A stretch of 64,000 bases of DNA from Callorhinus ursinus (taxonomy: Eukaryota; Chordata; Mammalia; Carnivora; Otariidae): NCBI RefSeq assembly GCF_003265705.1, contig NW_020312867.1, positions 9,275,228 to 9,339,227 of the forward strand, in the 5' to 3' direction. The notes beneath the pieces were generated by a model that was given only the letters and a program-made list of their open reading frames with translations, searched no databases and was not told the origin of the DNA. Every line of letters begins with the position of its first letter. Within the stretch, counting starts at the first letter, position 1. The position numbers were made by a program, and so were the translations under genes. Below, one piece after another: positions 24,311 through 57,060 of the stretch.

Positions 24311-25724
24311 AAAGACAACCACAGTTCTGATCTCCCAGCTCAGGTTAGTTGGCAATAATCCTTTTAATTTCGGCTTTTCCCTCAAACTATGTAGCTACAA
24401 ATACCTCCCTGCCTGTCCTCCTACCTCTCTGGAAATTTGGTCAGGAGAGGTGAAATCAGGTCAAGAAATCTTCCTACTTCCCCTCCCTTGGTCTCCCTTC
24501 TCTTTCCTGCAATCAGCAGAGGGGGGCTTCCTTCACTTCCCGGATGGAAAGGATTTCAATGGGATATCCAGAGATCTCTGGCCCTGGCTTACAATAACCT
24601 TGAGGGTCTCATCTATTAGGCCTGGCTCCTGATTGTTAGTGGAGGTTTAGCCTTTACTAAGCCTTTTCTCAGCAAGGCCTAGCTTTAAAGATCATTGTCT
24701 TGTTAGACACCAATCAAAGCAAACAGAAACCCGAACACTGAATCAGGCAGCCAATGCCTGATATTTATTCTCCACTTCAGTGGGTGGGGACATAATTATA
24801 AACATAATTTATAAGACATACAGCTGAAAATACTTCAAACACATTATCCTCCATGAAGAATGAGGGAACCACATATGAACCGAGGGGAGGATCTAATATA
24901 GGTTGATATATAAACACTGATAATAAAAAAAAAAAAGTGTCCGAAGTCTATGTAGAAATGAATTTCGAAAGGAGTGATGAATGAGGAAGAATGTCTAAGT
25001 ACATGAAGGGATCATGAGCGCCCATCGCAAAAACAGAGTAAGCTGTGAACGCTCCATAACTTAGTAGCAGCTTCTAGGTCCTGATGATGTCTGACAGACG
25101 GGCGGGTGGATGAACAGGGCAACACTTGGGTACCAGGGACAGGCTGTCTGTGATCTCCTGGCTCGCCCACAGCTTCTGGCCCTCACACAGGGGGCAATAA
25201 CTGAAGATGGTAGCATGGAGCCTGGACGCTGGCTAGCCATGTCACCGTGGTTATTACTCTCAGGACGAAATGATGTAGAGATGAGTTAGAGATTCCCGAT
25301 CTTTTATTAGTTACCCAATGACTTCACCCAGGGAATAGAATCATCTCCCATGTCACAGCTCAGATTGACGGAGGCCCAGAGAGGGGAGAGGAGAGCCTGC
25401 TACCAGACCAGTCCAGGTCTACCTGAGCTGGGTCCTTCTGACTCACTGTCCTGTGAAGATGAATTCCCAAGACAATGTAGATGACTTCCAGCCTGAGCGC
25501 ACGGAGGATCATGTGTCCAGCTGGCAGCTCAGACCTTGGGATTCGCCCACAGACAGCACCAGGCTTGCAGTTGCTAGAAAGGAGGGTACCGAGCACCAGA
25601 GGGCTCAGTGGGACGCCCCTGCAGAACACAGCTGCCCTGGGATTTTTCGGGCCCATGGCCTCGACTTCACCTGAGGCCACAGCCTCACGCCCACTCCCCA
25701 CTCCGTAGAAGGTAAGTACACCCT
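24311..25724. other. Intergenic sequence, nothing recognised
   Basis: No gene signal and no repeat family that I can name. Chance frames of 60-113 residues exist on both strands. Confidence 0.4.
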
Positions 25725-26245
25725 AGACCAGCATTTCTCAAACATTTCAGTTTTAGGACCTCTTTACTCTGAAAAAATTCCCAAGAACGTTTTTGCTTAT
25801 GTGGGTTATAGCTCTGGATATCTGCTGACTTAGAAATTAACACTGAGGAACTTACAAAATGTTTATTCATTAACTCATTTAAACACTAACAAACCCACTG
25901 CATCTGAACACAAATAACATGTGCTTATGACAAATAACTGTATTTTCCAAACCCAAAAAATAATATTAGTAAGAGTGGCATTGTTTTACTTTCTTTCTTT
26001 CTTTTTTTTTTTTTTTTTAAAAATAAATAGAGGGCTTCACAGGAAAACAGCTATAGTCTCATATCTGCTTTTCCATTCAGTTTTTTGCAATGTCATGTAT
26101 CACACGCTTCACTGTACACTCATGAGAGAATAAAAATGAAATTTAAAATAAAACCCTTCATAGTGCTATGCAAATAGGATTGACTTCACAGATTCCCTAA
26201 AAGAACCTTGGTGGCCCTGGGCCTCCCGTTGAGAATGGCAGCTCT
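25725..26245 (+). mobile_element. hAT-type DNA transposon fragment
   Basis: Begins ccagcatttctcaaacattt and ends near gttgagaatggcagctctca, the inverted ends of the hAT/Charlie kind. Internal blocks tgcttatgtgggttatagct and agagtggcattgttttactt are typical. Non-autonomous and decayed. Confidence 0.6.
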
Positions 26246-26249
26246 CAGT

Positions 26250-26425
26250 AGAGTTTCTCAAATTGTATTATGCATATGAATCATGGGAGGAACTGTTAAA
26301 ATGCAGATTCTGCTTCAGAGGGTGTGGGGAAGGGCCCAGGAGTCTACATTTCTAACCAGCTCCCAGCTTCCTTGGGGGAAGGGGCAGGGAGGATGCTGAT
26401 GCTGCTGGTCCTAGGACCACACACT
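26250..26425 (+). mobile_element. MER5-like DNA transposon fragment
   Basis: agagtttctcaaattgtatt, gttaaaatgcagattctgct and gggcccaggagtctacattt follow the MER5 order. Confidence 0.6.
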
Positions 26426-27264
26426 CACAGATTCACTACTCGGCCTCTGACACTGTCCAAGGCAGGGCCACAGAGATGCCCTGCATCTTGGAAAAGTCAT
26501 GGTGTCCTCCAATCCATATAATTAAAAAAATTTTTTTAAATTAAGAATTAAAAGAGTAAATTTGAAATTAAATAAAGCCCCCAAATCCTTCTTTTTCCCA
26601 AAGTGATCACTTCATTTTCTTTTTTAAATTATTTTTAAAACTTGTTTTTGGTGTGCACACTTTGCTGGTGTGAAGCCTATGAGTAATCCATTACGGTTCA
26701 AAGGGCGGAGGTCCCACCTAGGTCTCTGCTGCTCTGAGAAAGCCTCTCCCCTATGCTCCGCTGCCCACGAGGAGGCCCCTGTTTTTCTGTATTCCCCCCA
26801 CCAAAAGGACAGAGGACGTTAGCGTGACCCCCCTCTCCACCAGATAGAGGGCTCGGTGCTGGGAGCAGGTGAGAGGACAGAGAAGCTCTCCAGATGTCTG
26901 TCGTCAAGGAAACGGAAACGCAAGGACGCCAGAACAGCTCCGCAAAGAGCATGACATTTCTTCCTAAGGGCGAAAACCTGGGAAAAAATGACATTCCCAT
27001 CAATTCAGGGAAAGTAAGCAAAATTATATAAACTGGCACTAGAAATGCCACTAGTGATGAGTGTGCACGTGTGTATTCGTGATCCGGAAAGGGAGCATGA
27101 CATGAGCAGGTCATACAGTTAAGTGAAAAGGTTAGGCTCTAAATCCACGTCTCCGTACAGCGGGATGTGTGTGTATTTATTTACATATGTTTGCAGTGAC
27201 ATGCATGTATACCTTCTTCTTTCTCTACGTTGATTGAGTAGAGTATATATTATTTTTACAGTCA

Positions 27265-27698
27265 GAAAAGCAAACTATTTTTAAAGATTTTTATTTATTC
27301 GGGGTACCTGGGTGGCTCAGTCGGTTAAGTGTCTGCCTTTGGCTCAGTTCATGATCCCAGGGTCCTGAGTTCGAGCCCTGCATTGGGCTCCCTGCTCTGC
27401 AGAGAGCCTTCTTCTCCCTCTCCCTCTGCCCTGCTGTTCCCCCTGCTTGTGCGTGCTCTCTCTCGCAAATAAAAGAATAAAATCTTAAAAAAAAATTTTT
27501 TTTATTTATTTGAGAGAGAGAGAAAAAGCACAAGCCGGGGGGAAGGGCAGAGGGAGAGGGAGAAGCAGACTCCCCACGGAGCAGGGAGCCTGATGTGGGA
27601 CTCGATCCCAGGACCCTAGGATCATGACCTGAGCCAAAGGCAGACACTTAACCGACTGAGCCACCCAGGTGTCCTGGAAAAGCAAACTATTTTTAAAG
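27265..27698 (-). mobile_element. SINE nested in an inverted SINE
   Basis: An outer minus CanSINE lies between perfect 22-bp duplications at 27265-27286 and 27677-27698 (core aaaagcaaactatttttaaa). Its T-rich tail is split by a plus-oriented CanSINE at about 27301-27492, leaving ttttatttatt on both sides of the inner copy. Confidence 0.9.
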
Positions 27699-27779
27699 CA
27701 TGTGTTTATTCCACAGGCACAGATTTATTTTGTGAAGCAACATTGGGGTTGTCCCAGTCTTTGGTTCCTGCCTGATCGT

Positions 27780-27915
27780 GTAGAATCAGACAAGGTCAGA
27801 ACTCATAAGACCTAGTCTGCAATCTTATTAGGCATCACGGCCCAGAGAAGGTAAGTGACTGGCCGAGGGTCACACAGCCAGTTTGGCCCGGAGATAACAG
27901 AGCCCCGTCTCCTTG
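27780..27915 (-). mobile_element. MIR SINE fragment
   Basis: cccagagaaggtaagtgact followed by gagggtcacacagccagttt is the MIR core in minus orientation. Confidence 0.65.
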
Positions 27916-28384
27916 CTCTCATCCCAGAGTACATTGCTCTCCTCTAAGCTTGACTATGAATTGTCGTCTGGGGTTGTTTGGGGCTGGATGGCCGGGGGGT
28001 GGGGGGGTGCTTTTTAAATGCCCCATTTTCTGGGAGCCCAAGTCCAGGCAAACCCAAGATGAAAGATAAAGGGCCCTGGATGAGACAGTGATTAGTGGGG
28101 AGGAGCCTGACCCGCACAGGCAGAAAAGCAGCCTCAGTAGGGCCTGGGTCCGCAGCTGCGGGGCAGGAGGGAAGGAAGAGCCTGGCCCGGGGCCAGGAGG
28201 CTGTAATTAAAGGCAATGCAGGCCTGCAAACAGCCCATTAAAGATGTTTGCCCTGCATCAAACTCAACCCTTCTGCCACTTTCCACATCAAACACTTGGG
28301 GATTTTATACACTTTCCTGCATGCTCAGGTGATCACAGGGAGCCATGGTGCACAGCGCTTGCTGGCCTTGCCCCTTCTTGCCCG

Positions 28385-28401
28385 CCCCCCCCCCCCCCCC
28401 C
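28385..28401 (+). repeat. C homopolymer run (17 C)
   Basis: Uninterrupted C run upstream of TGM6, next to other C-rich stretches (28402-28460). Run length is prone to sequencing error. Confidence 0.85.
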
Positions 28402-29689
28402 GTCTTCCAGAGTCCCCCCCACACACACTCCCCCTTTCCTCCCTGACCCAGCCCCACCCAGCCTCTGTGGGCCCCAAGTCATCTGCTCAAGGCACTTACC
28501 AACAGAGAGAATCGTCCCTCCCAGCTCCCAGGAAGATAAAATTCCTTCTGTTTCATTCAATGAGATAAGACTTCACAAGCTTTGAGGTTTGGAATCTTGG
28601 AGCCTTGGGATCTTAACCTTTGAGCTAAGATGATGCTTCATGCTTTAGGCCAGTCCTTTTAGGTCACAGGTGGAGAAGCCAGGGTTCTGAGATGAAGAGG
28701 TCTTGCTCAAGGTCATGAGCACGGGTGGCTGCCAGATCTCTAAGCTTCAGGCTGGAGCCAGCTCACAAAGTCAGGTGAATTAGCCTTGGCTTTGAACCCA
28801 AGAACCACTCCCCTCTTTCTTACTGACCTCCTCCCAAAAGCCTAGGTTGATGTCACTCCCGGACAGGGAGACCCTGCAAGAAGTCCAAGGAATTGGGCTG
28901 TCTGGGCCTAGACAGAAACGGGGCCTCAGTTTCTCCCCCAGTTTCTCCTTCCAATTTCCAGGCTAAATTTCACTCAGGCAGAGCGGCAGGGCAGCATGCC
29001 AACTCCGTTGTCCCACCCCAAAGCTCAGAAGTCCCAAACTGGAAAGTTCACAGACTTTGAAGAGGTGGACAAGCTCAGGAATGGTCCAACCCGCACAGGA
29101 TGAGCGACTGCCAGAGCCGAGGGACAGGTGAGTCAGGGTCCCTGGGCATCCATCCAGACCCTGTCCATGAGTTATCTCAGTCACCCCCAGGGTCGCCCTG
29201 TAAGGAGAGGCCCCTGTCTTCATTTTACTGCTCCTGTGACCAGGAGATGAGCTGGCCTTCAACCCCAGGCCTACGTGGGTCTGAAGTTTCTCCCTCTGAA
29301 ACTCAGGGCTCCTTCCTGGAAGTCGAGCCTGCTGGTGGGGCCTGTGGGAGGCAGAGGGTGTGGCATGGTTGGGGGGAGCACTGCAGGCCTTACCCCTGTA
29401 GATGCCTCTGGGAGCCCGGCACAGAAGAGAGCACCTTGGCCCAGGAGGCTCCTGCCCTCACCCAGGATAGGAGAAGCCAGCCCCAGACCAGTTGCAGTGA
29501 GCCCCGGGGTCCCAGCCCCAGCTCTGCAGCTTATTACCACGCACCTCGAGGGCACCCTCTCCGAGGCTCCGTTTTCTCATCGGAGGGCTGCTGGGAGGGT
29601 GAGAACAGGAGACCATGAGCCCAGTTCCTGTCGGCTTTCCTCTCCCTCTCCTCTGTTCTTGCCAGGCTTGTGACCTTTCTGGGCCTCAG

Positions 29690-29970
29690 TTTCTCCCACA
29701 GACCAGCTCCCAAATCTGTGTGCAGAAAGCCTCTTGGCTGAAGCCACTCCCACGCTGGACACCCTTGAGGTGCAAACCAGGAAAATTAGTGGGTGATCAG
29801 GTGTCACTGCCAGGGTAAGAAAGGCCACACCCCCTCTAGGATTCTGACTGTCCTGCCCGGCAGCGCCCTGAGATCCGCCGTGTGAACTCGGGGCTGGCTG
29901 GCTGCTCCTACACGCCGTCCACACGGTCTGCACACTGCGCCCCGAGCAAGCAAGAGCAGGCTGCCCCGGC
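29690..29970 (+). promoter_or_regulatory. TGM6: Inferred TGM6 promoter / 5'UTR region
   Basis: This is the sequence directly upstream of the assigned start codon. It is moderately GC-rich, with a CACCC-type box (ggccacaccccctc, about 29823-29836) and no clear TATA box. Part of it must be 5'UTR if exon 1 is right. The transcription start is not determinable by eye, so this entry rests on position only. Confidence 0.4.
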
Positions 29971-51132
<21,162 letters not shown>

Positions 51133-51420
51133 CCGGCTGCCACAAGGGGCTCAGAGGCGGGGAGACAGCTCCCATTCCCTTCCTGTCCACCTCTTTGTCT
51201 CTCCCGCATGGGAGCCAGGGGGCCCGGGTTCCAGTTCTGCTTCAGTTTCTGCCCCACTTGGTGAATTTGGGTGAGTCCCTTCCTCTCCTGGGCCTCAGTT
51301 TCCCCATCTGTAAAATGAAGTGTGAGACTTAAACTTTTGGACAACGATGTAGGGAGGCAGATGTAGGGAGCCTCTTCCACCTTCACTGACCACCCTCACA
51401 GCTGGGAAGCTAACAGACCA
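51133..51420 (+). other. TGM6: Probable TGM6 3'UTR start, containing a MIR
   Basis: The sequence after the stop codon. A plus-strand MIR piece (about 51210-51325, ending in cctcagtttccccatctgt) begins some 80 bases after the stop. No AATAAA or ATTAAA was seen between the stop and about 52.5 kb; the first AATAAA noticed is near 53447, beyond a SINE. The real polyadenylation site is therefore unresolved. Confidence 0.45.
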
Positions 51421-52505
51421 AGCCTCACAGTAACCGAGGCCCCCCGCCCCGGCTCTGCCACCACCTGCCTGGTCCGCTCACCGTCACCCTGGCCAACCCC
51501 TGGGCTCTCCCTGCTTCTCTCTCAGTACCTCCATGCTCTGGCCACCTCCAGACCCAAGAATGTCCTCCCGGCGCTGAAAAGGACCCCAAAAGTGTTTGAG
51601 CTGGCTCCTAAACATCCCTCAACATTCCCATTTTACACAGAGAGGAGAGCCTTGCCCATGGCCATTGGGTGAGCTAGAGGCAGAACTGGGGCCCGTGTGC
51701 ATGCCACTTACATCATCTAAGCTTTACCCCAAAGTCATGTGCTGAAAACCATTAGATTTGAAGCAATGGGAGATCTTCCCTCCATGAAGACCCGGGCCCA
51801 ACATCCGAGGGGCCCCTGCTGCCTGGAAGAAGCTGAAGATGGAAGCGCCTGACTGCATCCGAGGATGAAGCCCCAAATCTGATCTCGGCATGGTCATCAG
51901 GGGTCTCCTACCACCAGCCCAGGAGTTACTGACTTTTTGAGAATGAGAACAGCGTTAACTTTGCAAAACACCCCCCAGCAGCTACACACAATCAAGTTCT
52001 TAGCCTCAAAACAGGACAGAGGCCTCTGGGACAAGGGCTGGAGTGGAGACCACCAGGATCTGAGGATAACCGCAAAGCTCAGAATGTTCTAGATAGCCAA
52101 AAGAATGACAACTAATCATAGAATTTAAGTCATCTGCACAACAACAAAACAGCCTCATCTGCAGCGAGACACCTCCTGCCCGCGAACTTAAGTGGGAACA
52201 ATTTACTTAGAAAGTCTTTGCTAAAAGGAGGTCAGGGAAACACACGGGCAGTGTGTGATGGTTGGTTCCTGTGACCCAGGCCTCCGGGAAGGCATTTGCC
52301 CGACGATTCTACGCAGCATGACAGCTTGGAGAATCCAGATGTGTGGAGGACCCCCTTTCCAAACCTTGGTTTGGGATGCTGATCCCGTCCATCTAAGAGG
52401 GGCACAGCTGGAGATCCAGAGCGGGCAGCCCCTTCCTCGAGGCTGAGCGGCAGGAAGGGGTACTGGGGGGCTGACTCCAACAGAGGGGCTCTCCCACCCT
52501 TAGTA
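51421..52505. other. Downstream sequence, nothing named
   Basis: Some of 51720-52240 looks repeat-like but I cannot assign it. No coding exon was recognised. Confidence 0.35.
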
Positions 52506-52744
52506 AAAGGGATGCGCCTTTCTTTTTTTTTTTTTAAAGATTTTATTTATTTATTTATTTGACAGCGAGAGACACAACGAGAGAGGGAACACAAGCAGGG
52601 GGAGTGGGAGAGGGAGAAGCAGGCCTCCCGCCGAGCACAGAGCCCGATGCGGGGCTCGATCCCAGGACCCTGGGATCATGACCTGAGCCAAAGGCAGACG
52701 CTTAACGACTGAGCCACCCAGGCGCCCCAAAGGGACGCTCCTTT
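52506..52744 (-). mobile_element. CanSINE with near-perfect duplication
   Basis: Minus SINE (52522-52728) flanked by aaagggatgcgccttt and aaagggacgctccttt (14 of 16 identical). Confidence 0.92.
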
Positions 52745-52799
52745 TAGCAAGGAGACCTTCTTGGCCCCTTCCAGTTGCCCCAGACACCGCATCCTTCCG

Positions 52800-53340
52800 G
52801 CAAATGCCAATTGCCCGCCTTCCTCAGGCTTGGCTGTACCGGGCTGCCCCTCCCAGGAGGCAGACTCTGAGACAGAGTTTAGGGTGCAGGACCCTAGTAA
52901 GGAATTCCTTAGTAAGGAATGACCTGGGGGTCCACACGGTGGAAGGGAGGGGGAGGAAGCAGGATGGGTGGAGGGAGGAATCAAGCCATGACTCAGGTCC
53001 AGTGAGAGCCTGGGTCCACCCCACGGGCGGCTCTGGGGCTAGCGTGGCCCATGAGAGTTGTCCCAGGTTGGGCCAAGCTGTCTGGGCCTTTCTATGCTCA
53101 CATCCGTCACTGATTTGCCCCAGAAGAGGCGTGCCTTTGGGCGAGCTAGCTCGCTATGGCAGAGGCCAGCCCTGGGGTCATCAGCAGTCAGTCCTCCCAG
53201 CGGCTGGGACAACAAGCCCTCCACTGAAGGAGGGGCCGGACGGTGTACGCCACCTGCCTTCTGTTCAACCCAAGGCCAGAGCAGTGACATTACCCAGTTC
53301 CCTGTGCTTACCTTCCGGCGGGTGGCAACAGGTACTCAAT
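52800..53340. other. Possible LTR-type repeat, unassigned
   Basis: The 188-codon open frame here has no recognisable protein features. tcccaggaggcagactctga and tagtaaggaattccttagta (a short palindrome) suggest a decayed repeat. Confidence 0.35.
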
Positions 53341-53580
53341 CACCACATTTTAAAAGGTGCAAAAAGTTAAAATGAGAAATAAGAGTAAACAAGTAAACAA
53401 ATCCGTGGGTTAGCTAATTACATGTAGTGACGTGTGCCAAAGAGAAAATAAAACGCACTGTCACCTCTCCGGGAGTTTTGGGGGATGGGATAACACCACC
53501 TCCCACGGTGGCCTCAGAGAAGGAGTCTCCAAGGAAGTGATATTCGAGCTCAGATTTTACTAGTAACCCAAAAAATGATT

Positions 53581-53804
53581 AAAAACTACATGAGTGTGGG
53601 AGCCTGGGTGGCTCAGTTGGTTAAGCAACTGCCTTCGGCTCAGGTCATGATCCTGGAGTCCCGGGATCGAGTCCCGCATTGGGCTCCCTGCTCAGCAGGG
53701 AGTCTGCTCCTCCCTCTGACTCCCCCCTCTCGCTCTCTCTCTCTCTCTCTCATTCTCTCTCTCAAAATAAATAAAATCTTTAAAAAAAAAAAACTACATG
53801 AGTG
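53581..53804 (+). mobile_element. CanSINE with perfect 16-bp duplication
   Basis: Plus SINE (53597-53788) between two copies of aaaaactacatgagtg. Confidence 0.94.
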
Positions 53805-54039
53805 TACTTACCACATTCCAGGAACTGTCAGCAGGTGCCTTACATGTATTTATTTAATCTCCTAACAAGTCAGTGAAGTACAAACTATTGTCTCTGTCTT
53901 TAACCTGCCTCGTGGCGCAGCCAGGGCTGGGCACCTTGACTCACACAGAGCTCTGGGTGGAGGGTGTGTTCAGAAGGCATCACAGATGGCGAAGCACCCC
54001 CCGCCCCGGGCAGTGCCCGAGCCAGGTAATTTCTGACAT

Positions 54040-54485
54040 GACACATTCCGGTTACCAATCGCTGTATAACAAACCACCCCATGACTTAAAACTTAAAATA
54101 ATGACAACAATTATTTCACGAATGAATCTGCACTTGGGTCCTGGGCTTGGTCGGGATCGCTCATCTCTGCTTGACTCCGTGGAGCGGGGACAGTGCCAAG
54201 GTTGGCCAGGATCGTCAGAAGGCTTATCCACTCACAAGTCTGCTGGTGGATGCTGGCTCTTGGCTCTTGGCTCTTGGCCGAGCACCAGGCTGGGCCGTCA
54301 GCCACAACACCTACCCACAGCGTCTCCGTGTGGCCTGGGCTTCCTCACAACACGGTGGCCGTGGGGCAAGGACAAGCATCTTGGGAGAGAGAGAGAGAGA
54401 GTCAGATGGAAACCATATTGCCTTTATGCGTCGGGGCTGGAAGTCGTCCAGTCCCACTCCTGCCACATTCTATTCATCAAGGCAG
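54040..54485 (+). mobile_element. Ancient interspersed repeat, family not named
   Basis: ccaatcgctgtataacaaac, gtggcctgggcttcctcaca and actcctgccacattctattc; same family as 37160 and 40930. It contains tandem ggctcttggctcttggctct near 54255. Confidence 0.55.
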
Positions 54486-55129
54486 TGACAATGTTCCTCC
54501 AAGTTTCAAGAGGAAATAGACCCAATTCGTGATAAAAAGTGGAAAGATCCCCGAAGGGCTTATAGGACTGTAAATATTGCCGTAGATACTTTTGGAAATA
54601 TACAGTCTGCCATGTGGTTTCCTGCTGCCTGCCTCTGGACCCTCCGAAGACTTGTGGAATCCCATATTGCCCCGTGTCTCATCTGTCTCCTAGTATCCTC
54701 TCCAATCTGCACTTAATTTCTATACCGCCCCCTTTGCTTAAGCCGACAAGAACCCATTTCTTCTGCTTGCAACCAAGAAGTCTGACTCATGCAGACACCG
54801 AGGTGGAAATGAGCTTGGTCTGTCCCAGGAACAAAGTGAAGGCCAATGTGTCCAAAATGTCCTTCCCTCTTCTTGATATCGGTCAGCAGTCCTAACCTTC
54901 AGTCCCTAGACAGTAACCAACAAGGGGGATTTACAGACCAGTACCTTGACCCTGACCCCTCCAAAGCTTCCCGTTCATGTTATCTGTGCCCATGTTGCAG
55001 CCCTAAAATGCTGTCCCAGTGAAAGATCCTTCAGCCTCCTCTTCAGTGGTGAGACTCAGTGGGTTCTGGGACTATTTCTTAAACTGAAGTAGGCAAGGCA
55101 GAAAGGTGGTTGCAGTAATGGTGGTGCTT

Positions 55130-55225
55130 GTGTTAGCCAGGGTCCTCCAGAGAAACAGAACCAACAGGATGTACATATTGGCCTTGTGAGCCTCCATAAT
55201 CACATGAGCCAATTCTGTAGTCAAC
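55130..55225. mobile_element. Inverted fragment of the 15115-type repeat
   Basis: gttagccagggtcctccaga is the reverse complement of that repeat's 3' end, while gcctccataatcacatgagc right after is its forward sequence: two pieces joined head-on. Confidence 0.5.
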
Positions 55226-55254
55226 TGTATTTCTATGGACTATCAACGGACAGT

Positions 55255-56780
55255 CAAAACCAAAATTTATTTTTAATTTACACTTATAATCTGTAAAAAA
55301 ATACAAAATACTTAGATGTCAATCTAACAAAACCTATGGATTTACATGCTGGAAACTAAAAAATGCTGATGAGAGAAATCAAAGAAGATCTAAATAAATG
55401 GAGAGACATCTCTTGGTCATGGATTGGAAGACTCAACAAAGATAAGAAGCCAATCATCTCCCAAATTGTTATGCAGGTTTAGTGCAATTCCCATCAAAAT
55501 CCCAACAAGAAGATTTGATAAATTGGACTTCATCACAATTCAAAACTTTTGCGTCCATGAATGATCCTGTTAAAATAATGAAAGACAAGCTCCATACTGG
55601 GGGAAAAAAATATCTGCAAACTATGTATCTGACAGAGAACTAGAATCCAGAATATATAAAAGAACTCTCAAAATCCAACAGTAAAAAACAATCTAAGAAA
55701 ATGGACAAAAGACATAACCTTTTCACCAAAGAGCATATACAGATGGGAAAAAAAAAAAAAACCACATGAAAGGCTATTCAGTATTATTAGCCATTAGGGA
55801 AATGCAAATTAAAACCACAAGATATCACTATATACCAATGAAACGGCTAACATTAAAATCCAGTGGCAATGCCAAATGCTGACAAAGATGCAGAGAAACT
55901 TGATCACTCTTATCTTGCTGTAGTAAATGTAAAATGTTACAGCCACTGTGGAAAATAGTTTGGTGGTTTTAGAAAGAAGAAAGAAAGGGGAGGGAGGGAG
56001 GAAGAAGGGAAGGGAAGGAGGGAGGGAGGGAGGAAGAAAGGAGGGAAGGAGGGAGGGAAGGAAGGAAGGAAGGAAGGAAGGAAGGAAGGAAGGAAGGAAG
56101 GANNNNNNNNNNGGAAGGAAGGAAGGAAGGAAGGAAGGAAGGAAGGAAGGAAGGAAGGAAGGAAGGAAGGAAGGAGCCACTAAGATACAAGCAAGGAATT
56201 TCTCTCCTGGGCATTTACTCCAGGAAATGAAATCTGTGTGCACACAAGCACCTGTGCATGGATGTTTAGCAGCTCTATTTGTAACAGCCCCGAACTGGAA
56301 ACAAGCTAGATGTCCTTAATTGCTAATTCAGCTGTGGTCCATCCATAGCATGGAGTACTACTCAGCAATAAAAAGGAATGGACTATGGATGCTTCCGGAG
56401 GAATCCCCATAGAATTATGCCAAGTAAAAAAAGCCAGTTCCAACAGGTGACATGCTATGTGATTCCATTTCTACCACATTCTTGAAATGACAAAATGCTA
56501 GAAATGGAGGACAGATTAGTGGTTGCCTGAGGTTAAGGGGGACTGAGGGTGAGAGTCAGGATGGGTATCGCAGGGCAGCACAAGCATCTCTGTGATGAAA
56601 TGTTGTTGCCCTTGACTATATGAAGGTCAGTATCCTGGTTGGGATACTGTACTGTAATTTGCAAGATGTTCCCACTGGGGCACACGGGCTGAAGAGCACC
56701 TGGGATCTTTCCGTATTGTTTCTTACACAGCATGTGAACTATTGTTATCTCAAAATAAAAAGTTTAACTTAAAAAAATCA
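55255..56780 (+). mobile_element. LINE-1 3' part carrying a GGAA microsatellite
   Basis: ORF2-like blocks (caattcccatcaaaatccca and atttgataaattggacttca), then tgttacagccactgtggaaa, agtactactcagcaataaaa and a caaaataaaaagtttaactt end. Stops throughout. It is interrupted by the GGAA tract at 55973-56174. Confidence 0.75.
55973..56174 (+). repeat. (GGAA)n microsatellite with assembly gap
   Basis: Purine-only tract that becomes regular GGAA units from about 56057, broken by exactly ten N at 56103-56112. The ten N are probably a placeholder, so the true length is unknown. Confidence 0.97.
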
Positions 56781-56784
56781 CTGA

Positions 56785-56960
56785 TGGAGGTTTGTTTTAT
56801 TGTGTAGCATATCATCTACCCTCAAGGTTACCGTGTGCTTAGGAAGAAGGTGTATTCTGCAGGGGTTGGGCGGGGTGTCCCATAGATCTGTTAGGCCAGC
56901 ATATTGGTAAGAGCTCCTTTGAAGTCTTTGCTCAGAGATCATGTGTATTGACTGTTTTGT
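56785..56960 (-). mobile_element. LINE-1 ORF2 fragment
   Basis: gaagaaggtgtattctgcag and ccatagatctgttaggccag are minus-strand L1 ORF2. Decayed. Confidence 0.6.
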
Positions 56961-57009
56961 TTGTTTTTTTCCTCCGGGGAGAGAGGGAGGTCATGGTTTC
57001 CTAGCTTGT

Positions 57010-57060
57010 GTTGAGAGTGTGTGAGTGTGTGTGCGAGTGTGTGTGCGTGCGTGTGTGCTG
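57010..57060 (+). repeat. (TG)n-rich tract
   Basis: gtgtgtgagtgtgtgtgcga and more TG with single-base interruptions, inside probable L1-derived DNA (56960-57320). Confidence 0.85.

Noticed and set aside
1..29690. Possible 3' exons of TGM3 upstream of TGM6
   Set aside because: In humans TGM3 lies upstream, but I found no C-terminal barrel motifs in this part; its end is probably outside the window.
53873..54532. 219-codon plus-strand open frame
   Set aside because: Most of it is an ancient interspersed repeat (54040-54485) with no domain or codon-use support.
55809..56319. Open frames of repeated Phe-Leu-Pro-Ser or Gly-Arg-Lys-Glu
   Set aside because: Translations of the GGAA microsatellite that also cross the N gap; not genes.
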